Source: an uncultured Gemmiger sp.
GTDB taxonomy: Bacteria > Bacillota > Clostridia > Oscillospirales > Ruminococcaceae
Assembly (NCBI GenBank): GCA_934502625.1
Contig: CAKSUQ010000024.1
Span: forward strand, 1 to 28,641
Direction: 5' to 3'
Length of the DNA: 28,641 nucleotides
This document shows, piece by piece, positions 1 through 8,127 of the stretch. Under the pieces are notes generated by a model. It had not been told where the DNA came from and did not search any database. It saw only the letters and a program-made list of their open reading frames with translations. A program made the position numbers and the translations under genes. Within the stretch, counting starts at the first letter, position 1; each line of letters opens with the position of its first letter.

Positions 1-669
1 GGCATCCCCGGCGAGAGCCTGAACGGCGTCTACTCTGCCAACGAGTACCTGACCCGCGTGAACCTGATGAAGGCGTATAAGGAGGATTCCCGCACGCCCA
101 TCATGAAGAGTAAGTCCGTTGCCGTTGTCGGCGGCGGCAATGTGGCCATGGACGCCGCCCGCTGCGCCAAGCGTCTGGGTGCCGAGAATGTCTACATCGT
201 CTACCGCCGCGGCATGGCCGAGCTGCCTGCCCGTAAGGAGGAGGTCGAGCACGCCGAGGAGGAGGGCATCGTCTTTAAGACGCTGACGAACCCCACCGAG
301 GTGCTGGGCGACGAGAACGGCTGGGTCAAGGGTATGACCTGCGTTGAGATGGAGCTGGGCGAGCCGGATGCCTCCGGACGCCGCCGCCCCATCGTCAAGG
401 AGGGCAGCGAGTTTGTTCTGGACGTTGACACGATGATTATGGCATTGGGTACCAGCCCCAACCCGCTGATCCGCTCGACCACGCCGGGTCTGGACGCCGA
501 CAAGCACGGCTGCCTGATCACCAACGGCCCCGACGGCCTGACGAGCCGCCCGATGGTCTACGCCGGCGGTGACGCCGTCACCGGTGCCGCTACGGTCATT
601 CTGGCCATGGGTGCCGGTAAAGAGGCCGCCCGCGCGATTGACGCGGCGATCAAGGCGAAGGAACAGTAA
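1..669 (+). CDS. gltA: Glutamate synthase (NADPH) small subunit, GltA/GltD-like, 5' truncated by window edge
   Basis: The last 222 residues of a pyridine-nucleotide-disulfide oxidoreductase of the glutamate synthase small-subunit family; the N-terminal Fe-S and FAD-binding part lies outside the window. The frame is open from base 1. A second Rossmann fold begins at VAVVGGGNVAMDAARCAKRL, followed by VYRRG and the spaced Arg/Glu residues (AELPARKEEVEHAEEEGI) typical of the NADPH-binding half. The C-terminal VYAGGDAVTGAATVILAMG is the usual final FAD-contacting motif. The family passes electrons from NADPH through FAD and Fe-S centres to glutamate synthase, or acts in related homotetrameric enzymes and in the NfnB transhydrogenase subunit. 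Those alternatives cannot be separated without the missing part. A strong terminator follows directly. Confidence 0.85.
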   Translation, partial: GIPGESLNGVYSANEYLTRVNLMKAYKEDSRTPIMKSKSVAVVGGGNVAMDAARCAKRLGAENVYIVYRRGMAELPARKEEVEHAEEEGIVFKTLTNPTEVLGDENGWVKGMTCVEMELGEPDASGRRRPIVKEGSEFVLDVDTMIMALGTSPNPLIRSTTPGLDADKHGCLITNGPDGLTSRPMVYAGGDAVTGAATVILAMGAGKEAARAIDAAIKAKEQ

Positions 670-683
670 AAACTACATTTTAG

Positions 684-715
684 CCCCCGTGCCGCGAGGT
701 GCGGGGGAATTTTTG
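684..715 (+). terminator. Rho-independent terminator after gltA
   Basis: A 10-bp stem starting CCCCCG and ending CGGGGG, with two G-T pairs, closes a GCGA (GNRA) tetraloop and is followed by AATTTTT. It lies 15 bases after the gltA stop. Confidence 0.85.
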
Positions 716-719
716 TTAG

Positions 720-871
720 GAAAGGCTTCCCCTGAGGGGGAAGCTGGCCGCGAAGCGGACTGATGAGGGGCGAACTTTGCCATACTATCCCGTGTATGGG
801 TAATTACGGTATCTTTGCCCCTCATCCGTCTGCGGGCGGGGCCGCAGACACCTTCCCCCTTAGGGGAAGGC
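720..871. repeat. Dispersed nested-hairpin repeat, copy 1
   Basis: An imperfectly palindromic element of about 152 bp. The left arm starts with the hairpin GCTTCCCCTGAGGGGGAAGC and runs to CTGATGAGGGGCG. The right arm, read on the other strand, starts CCTTCCCCTAAGGGGGAAGG and runs to CGGATGAGGGGC. Each arm holds a second small hairpin, and the centre is unrelated sequence. The second copy lies at 8128-8279 in the opposite orientation with the same two arm types. No transposase is present, so it resembles a MITE- or REP-like non-autonomous element. It ends 26 bases before the next start codon. Confidence 0.8.
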
Positions 872-897
872 ACTCTCACGAAACAAAGGCATTCACC

Positions 898-2037
898 ATG
901 TATCATCCATTCTTCCAATTCGTCCTTCCGCGGCTCGGTCAGGCGGCGCTGGATGTGCTGCTGTACCTCAACTTTTTGCAGCTGCCGCCGCTGCAGCTGG
1001 TGGAGCAGTGGCCGGTGCTGTACTACGGCCTGCCGCTGGTGCTGATGGCGGTGCTTGCCTACATCAGCCGTGACCCGCTGGGGCTGGGCATCGTCTTCAC
1101 CGGGCATCTCGTCGCGTTCTACTGCGCGGGCACCGGCATCGGGCTGGCGCTGCGGCAGGTCGGCGGTATGCCGCTGACCGTTTGGCATATCATCTGGCTG
1201 GGCGGCATAACGCCGTGGCTGCTGACCGGCTTCATCATGTGGTGGGGACGGCGGCGCGCGCTGCGGCTTTGCACAACAGAATATGACCTGACGACGCAGA
1301 AAAAACTGCCGGAGGGCGGGCTGCGCATCGTGCAGATCAGCGATGTGCACCCCCGCGCCTGCGCGGCGATGGATCGCACCCGCATCCCCGAACTGCGCGA
1401 AAAGATCGCAGCCTGCCGCCCTGATCTGCTGGTGCTGACCGGCGACATCTTCGACGAGTACACCGAGAAGGAGGATTTCGACGCCTTCTGCCAATTCTTC
1501 GGCGAGATCGACGCGCCGTTGGGCAAATACTATGTGCTGGGCAACCATGACCTGTTCCACCATTGGCGGGAGCCGAGCTTCGGCCGCGCCGACTTGGAGC
1601 GCGGGCTGGCGGCGGCGGGCGTGCGCCTGTTGGAGGACGCTGCCGTTCTGCTGCCCTGCGGCGTGCGCATCGTGGGGCGCAAGGATTATCTGTACACGAA
1701 CGGCAACCGCTTCACGGCTGAACAGCTCATGCCCGGCGGCACGGACGACCACTACACCGTCTGGCTTGACCACGAGCCGCGGGACTTCAAAAAGGCCGCT
1801 GCGGCGGGCGCTGACCTGATCTTGAGCGGCCACACCCACGGCGGGCAGGTCTGGCCTGCGGGCGCGGTGGGCATGGCGGCGAAAAACGAGCGAAACTACG
1901 GTAAAAAGAAAATCACGGATACCTGTGCCGCTATCGTCAGCGGCGGCACCGGCACATGGGGCTATAAGTTCCGCACGCAGGGACGCACCGAGATCGTCTG
2001 CGTGACAATCACGACCGAAGGGAAAACGACGCTATGA
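898..2037 (+). CDS. Membrane-anchored metallophosphoesterase (YkuE/YaeI-like)
   Basis: A 379-residue protein with an N-terminal part of about four hydrophobic segments (residues ~1-115) followed by a calcineurin-like phosphoesterase domain. Dinuclear metal ligands are visible as SDVH (D149, H151), GD (D183), GNHD (N216, H217) and GHTHGGQ (H312, H314). Family members of the YkuE/YaeI type hydrolyse phosphoester bonds, some on lipid head groups such as UDP-diacylglucosamine; the substrate here is unknown. I chose ATG 898, with AAAGG upstream, because a longer frame back to 763 runs through the repeat element at 720-871 and has no family similarity. The stop overlaps the next start as ATGA, so it is translationally coupled to the transporter downstream. 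Confidence 0.85.
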   Translation: MYHPFFQFVLPRLGQAALDVLLYLNFLQLPPLQLVEQWPVLYYGLPLVLMAVLAYISRDPLGLGIVFTGHLVAFYCAGTGIGLALRQVGGMPLTVWHIIWLGGITPWLLTGFIMWWGRRRALRLCTTEYDLTTQKKLPEGGLRIVQISDVHPRACAAMDRTRIPELREKIAACRPDLLVLTGDIFDEYTEKEDFDAFCQFFGEIDAPLGKYYVLGNHDLFHHWREPSFGRADLERGLAAAGVRLLEDAAVLLPCGVRIVGRKDYLYTNGNRFTAEQLMPGGTDDHYTVWLDHEPRDFKKAAAAGADLILSGHTHGGQVWPAGAVGMAAKNERNYGKKKITDTCAAIVSGGTGTWGYKFRTQGRTEIVCVTITTEGKTTL

Positions 2038-3371
2038 AAGAACGCGAACGCCTTAGCAGCCGCTTGGGCTTTATCATGCTGTCGGCGGGGTGCGCCATCG
2101 GCTGCGGCAACGTCTGGAAATTCCCGTGGATGTGCGGGCAGAACGGCGGCGGCAGCTTCATGCTGCTGTACGTCCTCTGCCTGCTGGTGCTGGGGCTGCC
2201 CGCCATGGTGATGGAGCTGGCCGTCGGCCGCGCGGCGCAGGCCAGCCCGATCTATATGTACCAGAAACTTGAAAAGCCCGGCCAAAAGTGGGGCATTTTC
2301 GGCGTGTTGAGCCTCATCGGCAACATTGCCATCATGGCGTTTTACACGGTCGTCACAGGGTGGATCGTCTACTATTTCGTCAAGTTCCTGACGGGGGACA
2401 ACGCCAATTTCGGCTTTGCGCAGATGATCGCCGACCCGAAAGTCAATGTGACCTATCTGTTTGTGGTAGTCGTGGCGGCGTTCGTACTGCTCAGCTTCAA
2501 CTTGCAGGGCGGATTGGAGCGCGTGACCAAGTACATGATGACCGCCCTGCTGGTGCTGATGCTGGTGCTGGCGCTGCACAGCCTGACCTTTTCCGGCGCG
2601 GCGGAGGGGCTGCGGTTCTATCTGGTGCCGGACTTCTCCAAGATCAACGGCACAGTCATCGTGGCGGCTATGAATCAGGCCTTCTTCTCTTTGTCGGTCG
2701 GCATGGGCGGCATGGCGATCTTCGGCAGCTATATCGGCAAGGACCGCGCGCTGATGGGCGAGTCACTGCACATTATCGCGCTGGATACCTTCGTCGCAGT
2801 GCTGGCGGGCATCATCATCTTCCCGGCGTGCTTTACCTACGGGCTGGAGGTCACTGCCGGGCCGAGCCTGCTGTTCGACACGATGGCGGGCGTATTCAAC
2901 CACATGGCGGGCGGCCGCTGGTGGGGCACCCTCTTCTTCCTGTTCATGGTGTTTGCCGCGCTCTCCACCGTGCTGGGCGTCTGCGAGAACATCCTTGCCA
3001 TGATCCGGGAACTGACCGGCTGGAACCGCCCGCAGGGCTGCATCGTCTGCGGCGTGGGCATCTTCCTGCTGGCGCTGACGACGGCGCTGGGGTACAGTGT
3101 GCTGCACTTCCAGCCCTTTGCGGCGGGCAGCGCGTGGCTGGATTTCTGGGATTTCATCGTCAGCAACAATGTGCTGCCGCTGGGGTCGCTGGTGCTGGCG
3201 CTGTTCTGCTGCAACCGTTTCGGCTGGGGCTGGGACAAGTTCGTCGCCGAGGCCAACACCGGCAAGGGACTGAAGGTGCAGCCATGGATGAAGCCGGTGT
3301 TCCGGTATTTTGTGCCGGCAGCGATCGGGTTTATCTATATCTATGGGATGATTACGTTCAATTGGCGGTAA
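2034..3371 (+). CDS. Sodium-dependent transporter, NSS (neurotransmitter:sodium symporter) family
   Basis: 445 residues with about eleven hydrophobic membrane segments. The N-terminus has the family signature: SSRLGFIMLSAGCAIGCGNV, then WKFPW and a GGGSF stretch, corresponding to the unwound TM1 substrate and Na+ site of LeuT/MhsT-type proteins. Bacterial members take up amino acids such as tryptophan, tyrosine or branched-chain residues with sodium. The substrate cannot be read from the sequence. It starts inside the stop of the metallophosphoesterase (4-base ATGA overlap), so the two are one transcription unit, ended by a clear terminator. Confidence 0.92.
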   Translation: MKERERLSSRLGFIMLSAGCAIGCGNVWKFPWMCGQNGGGSFMLLYVLCLLVLGLPAMVMELAVGRAAQASPIYMYQKLEKPGQKWGIFGVLSLIGNIAIMAFYTVVTGWIVYYFVKFLTGDNANFGFAQMIADPKVNVTYLFVVVVAAFVLLSFNLQGGLERVTKYMMTALLVLMLVLALHSLTFSGAAEGLRFYLVPDFSKINGTVIVAAMNQAFFSLSVGMGGMAIFGSYIGKDRALMGESLHIIALDTFVAVLAGIIIFPACFTYGLEVTAGPSLLFDTMAGVFNHMAGGRWWGTLFFLFMVFAALSTVLGVCENILAMIRELTGWNRPQGCIVCGVGIFLLALTTALGYSVLHFQPFAAGSAWLDFWDFIVSNNVLPLGSLVLALFCCNRFGWGWDKFVAEANTGKGLKVQPWMKPVFRYFVPAAIGFIYIYGMITFNWR

Positions 3372-3378
3372 AAAAGTG

Positions 3379-3416
3379 AAAAGCCTGCATCTCCGAGGGG
3401 GGATGCAGGCTTTTTT
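3379..3416 (+). terminator. Rho-independent terminator after the NSS transporter
   Basis: AAGCCTGCATC pairs with GATGCAGGCTT across a small loop and is followed by TTTTTT. It also separates the rightward operon from the convergent helicase gene, which ends at 3420. Confidence 0.9.
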
Positions 3417-3419
3417 GTA

Positions 3420-6400
3420 TCACGACACCTTCCTGAAATAGTTGATCAGGATACTCTTGATGTAGTTATACCGCCGGGCGTAGGAATTTTCTACCCGGAT
3501 CAGCTCGAAGCCGTGTTCGCGGCAGATCTGCTCCTTTTTGCGGTCGCGGCGCTGGACGACGGGGTCGTCGCGGTGCTCGCGGCCATCCAGCTCGATGGCT
3601 AAAATCGGCATCAGGCGGCGGCCTTCCCGCTGGTAGACGACGAAATCGAATCGCCCGGTGTAGAACAGATCGGTGCAGCCGGGGTTGTTCTCAAACACCT
3701 GCGCGATGGGCACCTCCTTGCGCACGGTGCAGCGGCTGCCGTCCAAAAACGCATTGTCCAGCGCGTGATTCAGGTTCTCCAAAAACGCGTCCTCGGTCTT
3801 GGTGCTGTAGGGCTTGATGCCCAGCGCGCGGCTGGCGGCGGGCTTTTCGGTCACGTCGGAAACGCCGTTCGTCCGCACATACTGCACCAGCTCGTAAATA
3901 TCGTCGTCGGGGCAGCCGGCGTGCAGGCGGTCAAGCTCCTGCTGGTTGGACAGGATGACAAGCTGCTCCCGCGCGCGGGAGGTCGCCACGTTGATAAGTT
4001 CCTTGTTGTTTTTCAGCCAGTTGTAGGTCTGGGGGCGGGTCTGGTCGGTCAAGGCCAGCGAGAAGATGACGACATCCTTCTCGTCGCCCTGAAAGGCGTG
4101 CACCGTGCCGCAGCTGGCGTTGTCGTAGTGCTTTTGGCGCAGCATTCCCTCGATGGCGGCGCGCTGGCGGGCAAACGGCGTGATGATGCCCACCTGCTTG
4201 TCTGGGTGGCGGCTGAGATACGCCTCGATGCGGCGCACCTCCTGCGGGGCGGTGTTCTTCTCGTCGGTGGTGTCGTTGGGAACCTCGACGTAGACAAGTG
4301 GCTCCGGGTGGGTCTCGCGGCTGGCGATGTGCAGCTTGTGGTTGTAGTATTTGCGGTTGTTGAACTCGATGATCTTGGGGCTGCAGCGGTAGTGGTAGCT
4401 CAGCAGCGTTTCGTCGCTGACGGCGTCGCAGGCGAGGAAGCACTTGTAGATCGAGTTCTCGATGTAGTCGTACTCCTGCGTGACGCCGTAGCGGCGGCGC
4501 AGGGTCTGGTTGTCGGCAGGGTCAAGCACGATGACCGGCGACAGCTGCTGCGGGTCGCCCACGAGCATCAGTGCGCTGCCGCGCAGGATGGGCACGAGCG
4601 ACATGGCCGTGTTGCACTGGCTGGCCTCGTCCATGACGACCATGTCGAAGCACGGCTCCGGCGCACCGAGGCGGTGTGCCGAGATGCAGGTCGTGGCGAT
4701 GAGCGGGAAGATGCGCAGCAGCTTTTTCAGGTTCTCCGGCTCGGAGAGGTACTTATTGAAGTCGGCGACGCGGTCTTTTTCCTCGCCGCCGCTCTGCAAA
4801 ATTGCCATGAGGTCGGCGTTTTTTGGCTCGTCGAGGCGGCGGATGCAGCGCACCGACGCGAAGAAGAGATAGCGCAGCAGCTCGTCCTCGCTGCGATCCA
4901 GCAGCGCGAGGGCGTCTGCGGTCTCCACCGTGCCGTAGGCGGCCAGCTCGCGCTTGACCTGCGGCAGCTGCCCGGCCTGCAGCTCGTACTGGAAGTTGAA
5001 CTGGCTGCGGGCTTCCAGCAATCGCTCGATGGTTTCCTTGCGCTCGTTCAGGTCGAGAATGCGCTCGTACCGTTCCAGCAGCTCGGTCAGCTGGCGGGCG
5101 CGGGCGGTGCGCTCGGCGTGCTTTTTGTCCAGCGTGCGCTCCGGCACGGCAATCTGCATGCACTGGTTATGCAAAGTCAGCATCGTGCGCAGCGCTTCGG
5201 CGGTCTTTTGGCTGTTGCCAAGGCGCAAAATTGGGAAGGGGATGGGCTGCCCGCGGTAGGTCAGCCCTTGCAGCTTTTCGACGACGCCGTCGATGGGGTG
5301 GTTGTTGTAGCTGGCAAAAAGCACTGTGCGGTCGTTGAAAAACGCAGTCGTCAGCGTGTTGACGATCGTATTGGTCTTGCCGGTGCCCGGCGGCCCCTGC
5401 ACGTAGGCCAGCGGATAGCGCATCGCGTTGTTGATGGCAAGCAGCTGGTCGAGGTTGACCTTGTCGTTCAGCAGCGCCAGCGGGTAGGATTTGCGTCGGC
5501 GCGGCCGGGCGGTCATCTCGCCGAAGAACGCCCGCAGCGGCGGGGTCACGCCCTCCGCGCCCGGTGTTTCGTACAGGTCGAGGATGCCGCGGTACTCGTG
5601 CTCCAGATCGACGGGGCAGTCGCGGCTGATGGCGATGAGGTAGGGCATGTCGTCGACGCCGCGCAGCTGCGGGTTGCCGCGGGTGATGCGATCCTTGATG
5701 TGCTCCAGATTCTGCGTAAAATGTTCAAGCAGCGTGAAGTCGTCAGCGTCGAGGAACTGATGGATGCTGAGCTTCGTGCCGTTGATCGTGAACTCGCGGC
5801 AGATGACCGGCTCCGGCTCGGCGCGCAGGGTGCGGCGCTTGACATCGAGCCGCAGCGGGCGGTAGGCCAGCACGTACAGCCCCTGCGGCGTGGGCAGGCT
5901 GATGAGGTTCAGCCCCAATTGCGGCAGGCTGGGGCGGGCGGCACCGCGCTGGCGGTCGTCGACCCGGCGCTGGAACCGCTGGACAAGCTCGCGGAACTGG
6001 TCGTCGTCGAGTTCAAGGGTGCTCTCCTGATAGGCGGCGAAGGAGTCGCCGTCGATCTGGTGCACAAGGGAAAAATTACTCTGGTAGGGCGTGGCGTCCA
6101 ACCGGCTGCAGGCGGCCAGATAGTCCAGCACCCGCAGGTTCGCGGCGTTGTCGAACAGCGCGGCGTAGCGGCCGGGGTTTTCGCGGATGTCGTCGACGAG
6201 CGATTGATTGACAGCGCACCACGAGCCGTCGACGACCTCGGCAGTCTGGACACGGTCGATGCGGATGCGGTCAAGCTCCTGCACGGTCAGCAGGCCGAGG
6301 TGCAGCCCGTCGACGGTCAGCGTGCGGGCTTTGGGGTCGAGGGATTTGATGGCGATCCAGTATTTTGTCAGCTGGGTCTGCTGGTTGCGGTACTCGATGC

Positions 6401-6455
6401 TGAGCCATTTGCCCTCATGGATGGCGCGAAAAATGCTGCGGGTGACGGTATTCAT
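3420..6455 (-). CDS. WYL-like / SF1B DNA-RNA helicase / DUF2726-type nuclease-like fusion
   Basis: A 1011-residue protein. The N-terminus (~residues 5-80; KWLSIEYRN and later LDRIRIDRV) resembles a WYL ligand-sensing domain. The centre is an Upf1/Dna2-type superfamily 1 helicase: Walker A GPPGTGKT (K360), Walker B VVMDEAS (D609, E610), motif III LVGDPQQLSPV, then GTVHAFQGDEKDVV and NVATSRAREQLV. The C-terminal ~110 residues look like DUF2726, a PD-(D/E)xK or Vsr-like fold, with FDF (D937) and AIELDG (E955, D957) as candidate active residues. I chose the second Met (6455) because AAAGGAG sits eight bases before it, while the upstream ATG at 6473 overlaps that site. It is monocistronic and convergent with the transporter. 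A role in DNA repair or phage defence is possible; neither is shown by neighbours. Confidence 0.88.
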   Translation of the reverse strand: MNTVTRSIFRAIHEGKWLSIEYRNQQTQLTKYWIAIKSLDPKARTLTVDGLHLGLLTVQELDRIRIDRVQTAEVVDGSWCAVNQSLVDDIRENPGRYAALFDNAANLRVLDYLAACSRLDATPYQSNFSLVHQIDGDSFAAYQESTLELDDDQFRELVQRFQRRVDDRQRGAARPSLPQLGLNLISLPTPQGLYVLAYRPLRLDVKRRTLRAEPEPVICREFTINGTKLSIHQFLDADDFTLLEHFTQNLEHIKDRITRGNPQLRGVDDMPYLIAISRDCPVDLEHEYRGILDLYETPGAEGVTPPLRAFFGEMTARPRRRKSYPLALLNDKVNLDQLLAINNAMRYPLAYVQGPPGTGKTNTIVNTLTTAFFNDRTVLFASYNNHPIDGVVEKLQGLTYRGQPIPFPILRLGNSQKTAEALRTMLTLHNQCMQIAVPERTLDKKHAERTARARQLTELLERYERILDLNERKETIERLLEARSQFNFQYELQAGQLPQVKRELAAYGTVETADALALLDRSEDELLRYLFFASVRCIRRLDEPKNADLMAILQSGGEEKDRVADFNKYLSEPENLKKLLRIFPLIATTCISAHRLGAPEPCFDMVVMDEASQCNTAMSLVPILRGSALMLVGDPQQLSPVIVLDPADNQTLRRRYGVTQEYDYIENSIYKCFLACDAVSDETLLSYHYRCSPKIIEFNNRKYYNHKLHIASRETHPEPLVYVEVPNDTTDEKNTAPQEVRRIEAYLSRHPDKQVGIITPFARQRAAIEGMLRQKHYDNASCGTVHAFQGDEKDVVIFSLALTDQTRPQTYNWLKNNKELINVATSRAREQLVILSNQQELDRLHAGCPDDDIYELVQYVRTNGVSDVTEKPAASRALGIKPYSTKTEDAFLENLNHALDNAFLDGSRCTVRKEVPIAQVFENNPGCTDLFYTGRFDFVVYQREGRRLMPILAIELDGREHRDDPVVQRRDRKKEQICREHGFELIRVENSYARRYNYIKSILINYFRKVS

Positions 6456-6481
6456 TGTTTCGCTCCTTTCCATTTTTGTTC

Positions 6482-6510
6482 AGTATAGCAGGTTTTAGGG
6501 TAGATGTATA
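6482..6510 (-). promoter_or_regulatory. Possible sigma-A promoter of the helicase gene
   Basis: Reading leftward, TATACA (6505-6510) and TATACT (6482-6487) are separated by 17 bases. The -10 is good and the -35 matches only four of six positions. Confidence 0.5.
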
Positions 6511-6630
6511 GGGGCTTGCTGAGAACAGTCGGGGAGAAGGGGGCGTTTAGGAAAAGAGAAAAAGCGGATTTTCTGAAAAGGTCTTTTTTCCCCCCAAGGA
6601 AAAGCCGGTTGTGCCCTCAAACTTAATCAT

Positions 6631-6659
6631 TGCACACAACCCAAAACTGCGGTACAATA
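6631..6659 (+). promoter_or_regulatory. Sigma-A promoter of the HAD hydrolase
   Basis: TTGCAC and TACAAT with a 17-base spacer, about 30 bases before the gene. AAGGAG at 6676-6682 precedes the ATG. Confidence 0.8.
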
Positions 6660-6690
6660 CAGATGACACTTATAAATAAGGAGCATAACG

Positions 6691-7347
6691 ATGGTTAAAG
6701 GCGTTATTTTTGATATGGACGGGCTGATGTTCGACACCGAGCGGCTGTGGGATACCATGTGGGAGCCCGCCTGCAAGGAGCTGGGGCTGCCGCTGCCCGC
6801 AGATATGGCAAAGTTTCAGGCGGGCGGGCGCGGTCTGGCGGGGGACAACCTGCGCCGCCATGTGGCCGCCTACATCCCCGGCGACCCGCAGCGCGTGCTG
6901 GACAAGGTGTGGCAGCTGGCAGACAAGCGCTTTGCCGAGGGCGTGCCCTGCAAAAAGGGGCTGAAAGAACTGCTTGCCACGCTGGAGGAGATGGGCCTGC
7001 CGCGCATAGTGGCAAGCTCCAGCCCGCGCAGCATGATCGAGATGAACCTAAAAACAAGCGACACGGCAAAATATTTCGACAAGGTCGTCTCCGGCACCGA
7101 GGTCGCCCACAGCAAGCCCGCGCCGGACACCTTCCTGCTGGCGGCGGAGAAGCTGGGGCTTGCCCCTGTGGACTGCCTGGTGCTGGAGGACAGCTTCAAC
7201 GGCGTGCGGGCAGGCCGCGCGGCGGGCTGTGTGACCGTGATGGTGCCCGACCTGATGCAGCCCACCGAGGAGATCCGGAAGCTGTACGACCGCAAGTGCG
7301 AGGATTTGTTGGAGGTGCGGGAGCTGCTGGTAAACGGGGCGCTGTAA
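6691..7347 (+). CDS. HAD-superfamily phosphatase / beta-phosphoglucomutase-like
   Basis: 218 residues, full length for the family. Motif I is FDMDG with nucleophile D8 and acid/base D10. Motif II is VASSS (around S110), motif III SKPAPD (K142), and motif IV VLEDS (E166, D167). The helical cap between residues ~15 and 85 is the C1 type seen in beta-phosphoglucomutase and small sugar-phosphate or nucleotide phosphatases. The substrate cannot be predicted. It has its own promoter and ribosome site. The short gap after the stop contains the promoter of the next gene, so the two are probably separate units. Confidence 0.88.
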   Translation: MVKGVIFDMDGLMFDTERLWDTMWEPACKELGLPLPADMAKFQAGGRGLAGDNLRRHVAAYIPGDPQRVLDKVWQLADKRFAEGVPCKKGLKELLATLEEMGLPRIVASSSPRSMIEMNLKTSDTAKYFDKVVSGTEVAHSKPAPDTFLLAAEKLGLAPVDCLVLEDSFNGVRAGRAAGCVTVMVPDLMQPTEEIRKLYDRKCEDLLEVRELLVNGAL

Positions 7348-7354
7348 TTCCCCC

Positions 7355-7383
7355 TTGCCTTTTCCCCCCGATTGCGCTATACT
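7355..7383 (+). promoter_or_regulatory. Sigma-A promoter of the ECF S component
   Basis: TTGCCT and TATACT with a 17-base spacer, starting eight bases after the HAD stop. Confidence 0.75.
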
Positions 7384-7389
7384 AGGCAA

Positions 7390-7455
7390 TGGCGGCTCGG
7401 ACGAGCCGTACATTTGCGCTGTACTCCCGAAATGTAGGAGACGGCAGCAGGAGGA
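7390..7455 (+). promoter_or_regulatory. Structured 5' leader of the ECF S component, class unassigned
   Basis: About 75 bases between the predicted transcription start and the start codon hold two hairpins: GGCTC/GAGCC with a GGAC loop, and TACATTT/AAATGTA with a 14-base loop. They end just before the AGGAGGA ribosome site. I cannot match this to a known riboswitch. Confidence 0.4.
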
Positions 7456-7464
7456 AAATTGAAT

Positions 7465-8076
7465 ATGAAAAACCGTACCAACGTCCGTTGGCTGACCCAG
7501 CTTGCGCTGCTGGTGGCCATTCTGCTTGTGCTGAACTACACGCCGCTGGGCTATCTGCAGATCGGCCCGCTGTCGGCGTCGCTGCTGACGGTGCCGGTCG
7601 CCATCGGCGCGATGACGATGGGGCCGATGGCCGGTGCCATCCTCGGCGGCGTCTTCGGCGCGACGAGCTTTATCCAGATGGTCGAGGGCAAAAGCGCGAT
7701 GGGCGCGGCGCTGTTTCAGGTCAGCCCCGTCGGCAGCTTTGTCGTCAGCTTTGTGGCGCGCGTCCTGATGGGACTGTGCGCGGGGCTGATCTTCGCCGCA
7801 CTGCGCAAGGCGCTGCCGAAAAACGAGAAGCTCTGCTGCTTCCTCGGCGGTCTGTCCGCACCGGTGCTGAACACCGTGTTCTTTATGGGCTTTCTGGTAC
7901 TGATCTTCTATAACTGCGATTACGTGCAGAATCTGGCCGACACGCTGGGCGCGCAGAATGCGTTCATGTTCATCGTGCTGCTGGTCGGCGTGCAGGCCGT
8001 CTTCGAGTGGGTGCTCTGCTGCGTCGTGGCCGGTGCGGTCTCGCTGCCGGTACGGAAATATCTGAAGATGAATTAA
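7465..8076 (+). CDS. ECF transporter S component (vitamin uptake; possibly pantothenate-type)
   Basis: 203 residues, almost entirely hydrophobic, with about five to six membrane segments. The stretch SLLTVPVAIGAMTMGPMAG, followed by AILGGVFGATSF, is typical of S components that bind a vitamin or precursor and are driven by shared EcfA/EcfA'/EcfT. The pattern is closest to what I recall for PanT-like members, and the biotin ligase next door hints at cofactor metabolism, but the substrate is a guess. I chose ATG 7465 over the in-frame TTG at 7459 because AGGAGGA lies nine bases before the ATG but only three before the TTG. It ends in a strong terminator. Confidence 0.82.
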   Translation: MKNRTNVRWLTQLALLVAILLVLNYTPLGYLQIGPLSASLLTVPVAIGAMTMGPMAGAILGGVFGATSFIQMVEGKSAMGAALFQVSPVGSFVVSFVARVLMGLCAGLIFAALRKALPKNEKLCCFLGGLSAPVLNTVFFMGFLVLIFYNCDYVQNLADTLGAQNAFMFIVLLVGVQAVFEWVLCCVVAGAVSLPVRKYLKMN

Positions 8077-8078
8077 AA

Positions 8079-8117
8079 AAATCCGACGGGATGCAATGTC
8101 CCGTCGGATTTGTTTTT
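8079..8117 (+). terminator. Rho-independent terminator after the ECF S component
   Basis: AAATCCGACGGGA pairs with TCCCGTCGGATTT across a seven-base loop, followed by a T-rich tail (TTTGTTTTTG). Confidence 0.92.
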
Positions 8118-8127
8118 GTGTGAGAAT

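Noticed and set aside
763..897. N-terminal extension of the metallophosphoesterase
   Set aside because: It is translated repeat DNA; ATG 898 fits the family start.
673..1839. 388-codon leftward frame opposite the metallophosphoesterase
   Set aside because: Antisense shadow of a real gene and of repeat copy 1; no domain or ribosome site.
3765..6488. 907-codon rightward open frame opposite the helicase
   Set aside because: It is repetitive Val/Ala/Gly/Gln-rich translation of the antisense strand of a GC-rich gene; the leftward frame has all helicase motifs.
7390..7455. Mini-ykkC (guanidine-II) riboswitch because of GGACGAG
   Set aside because: The motif needs two hairpins with ACGR loops; here the first loop is GGAC and the second is long and unrelated.
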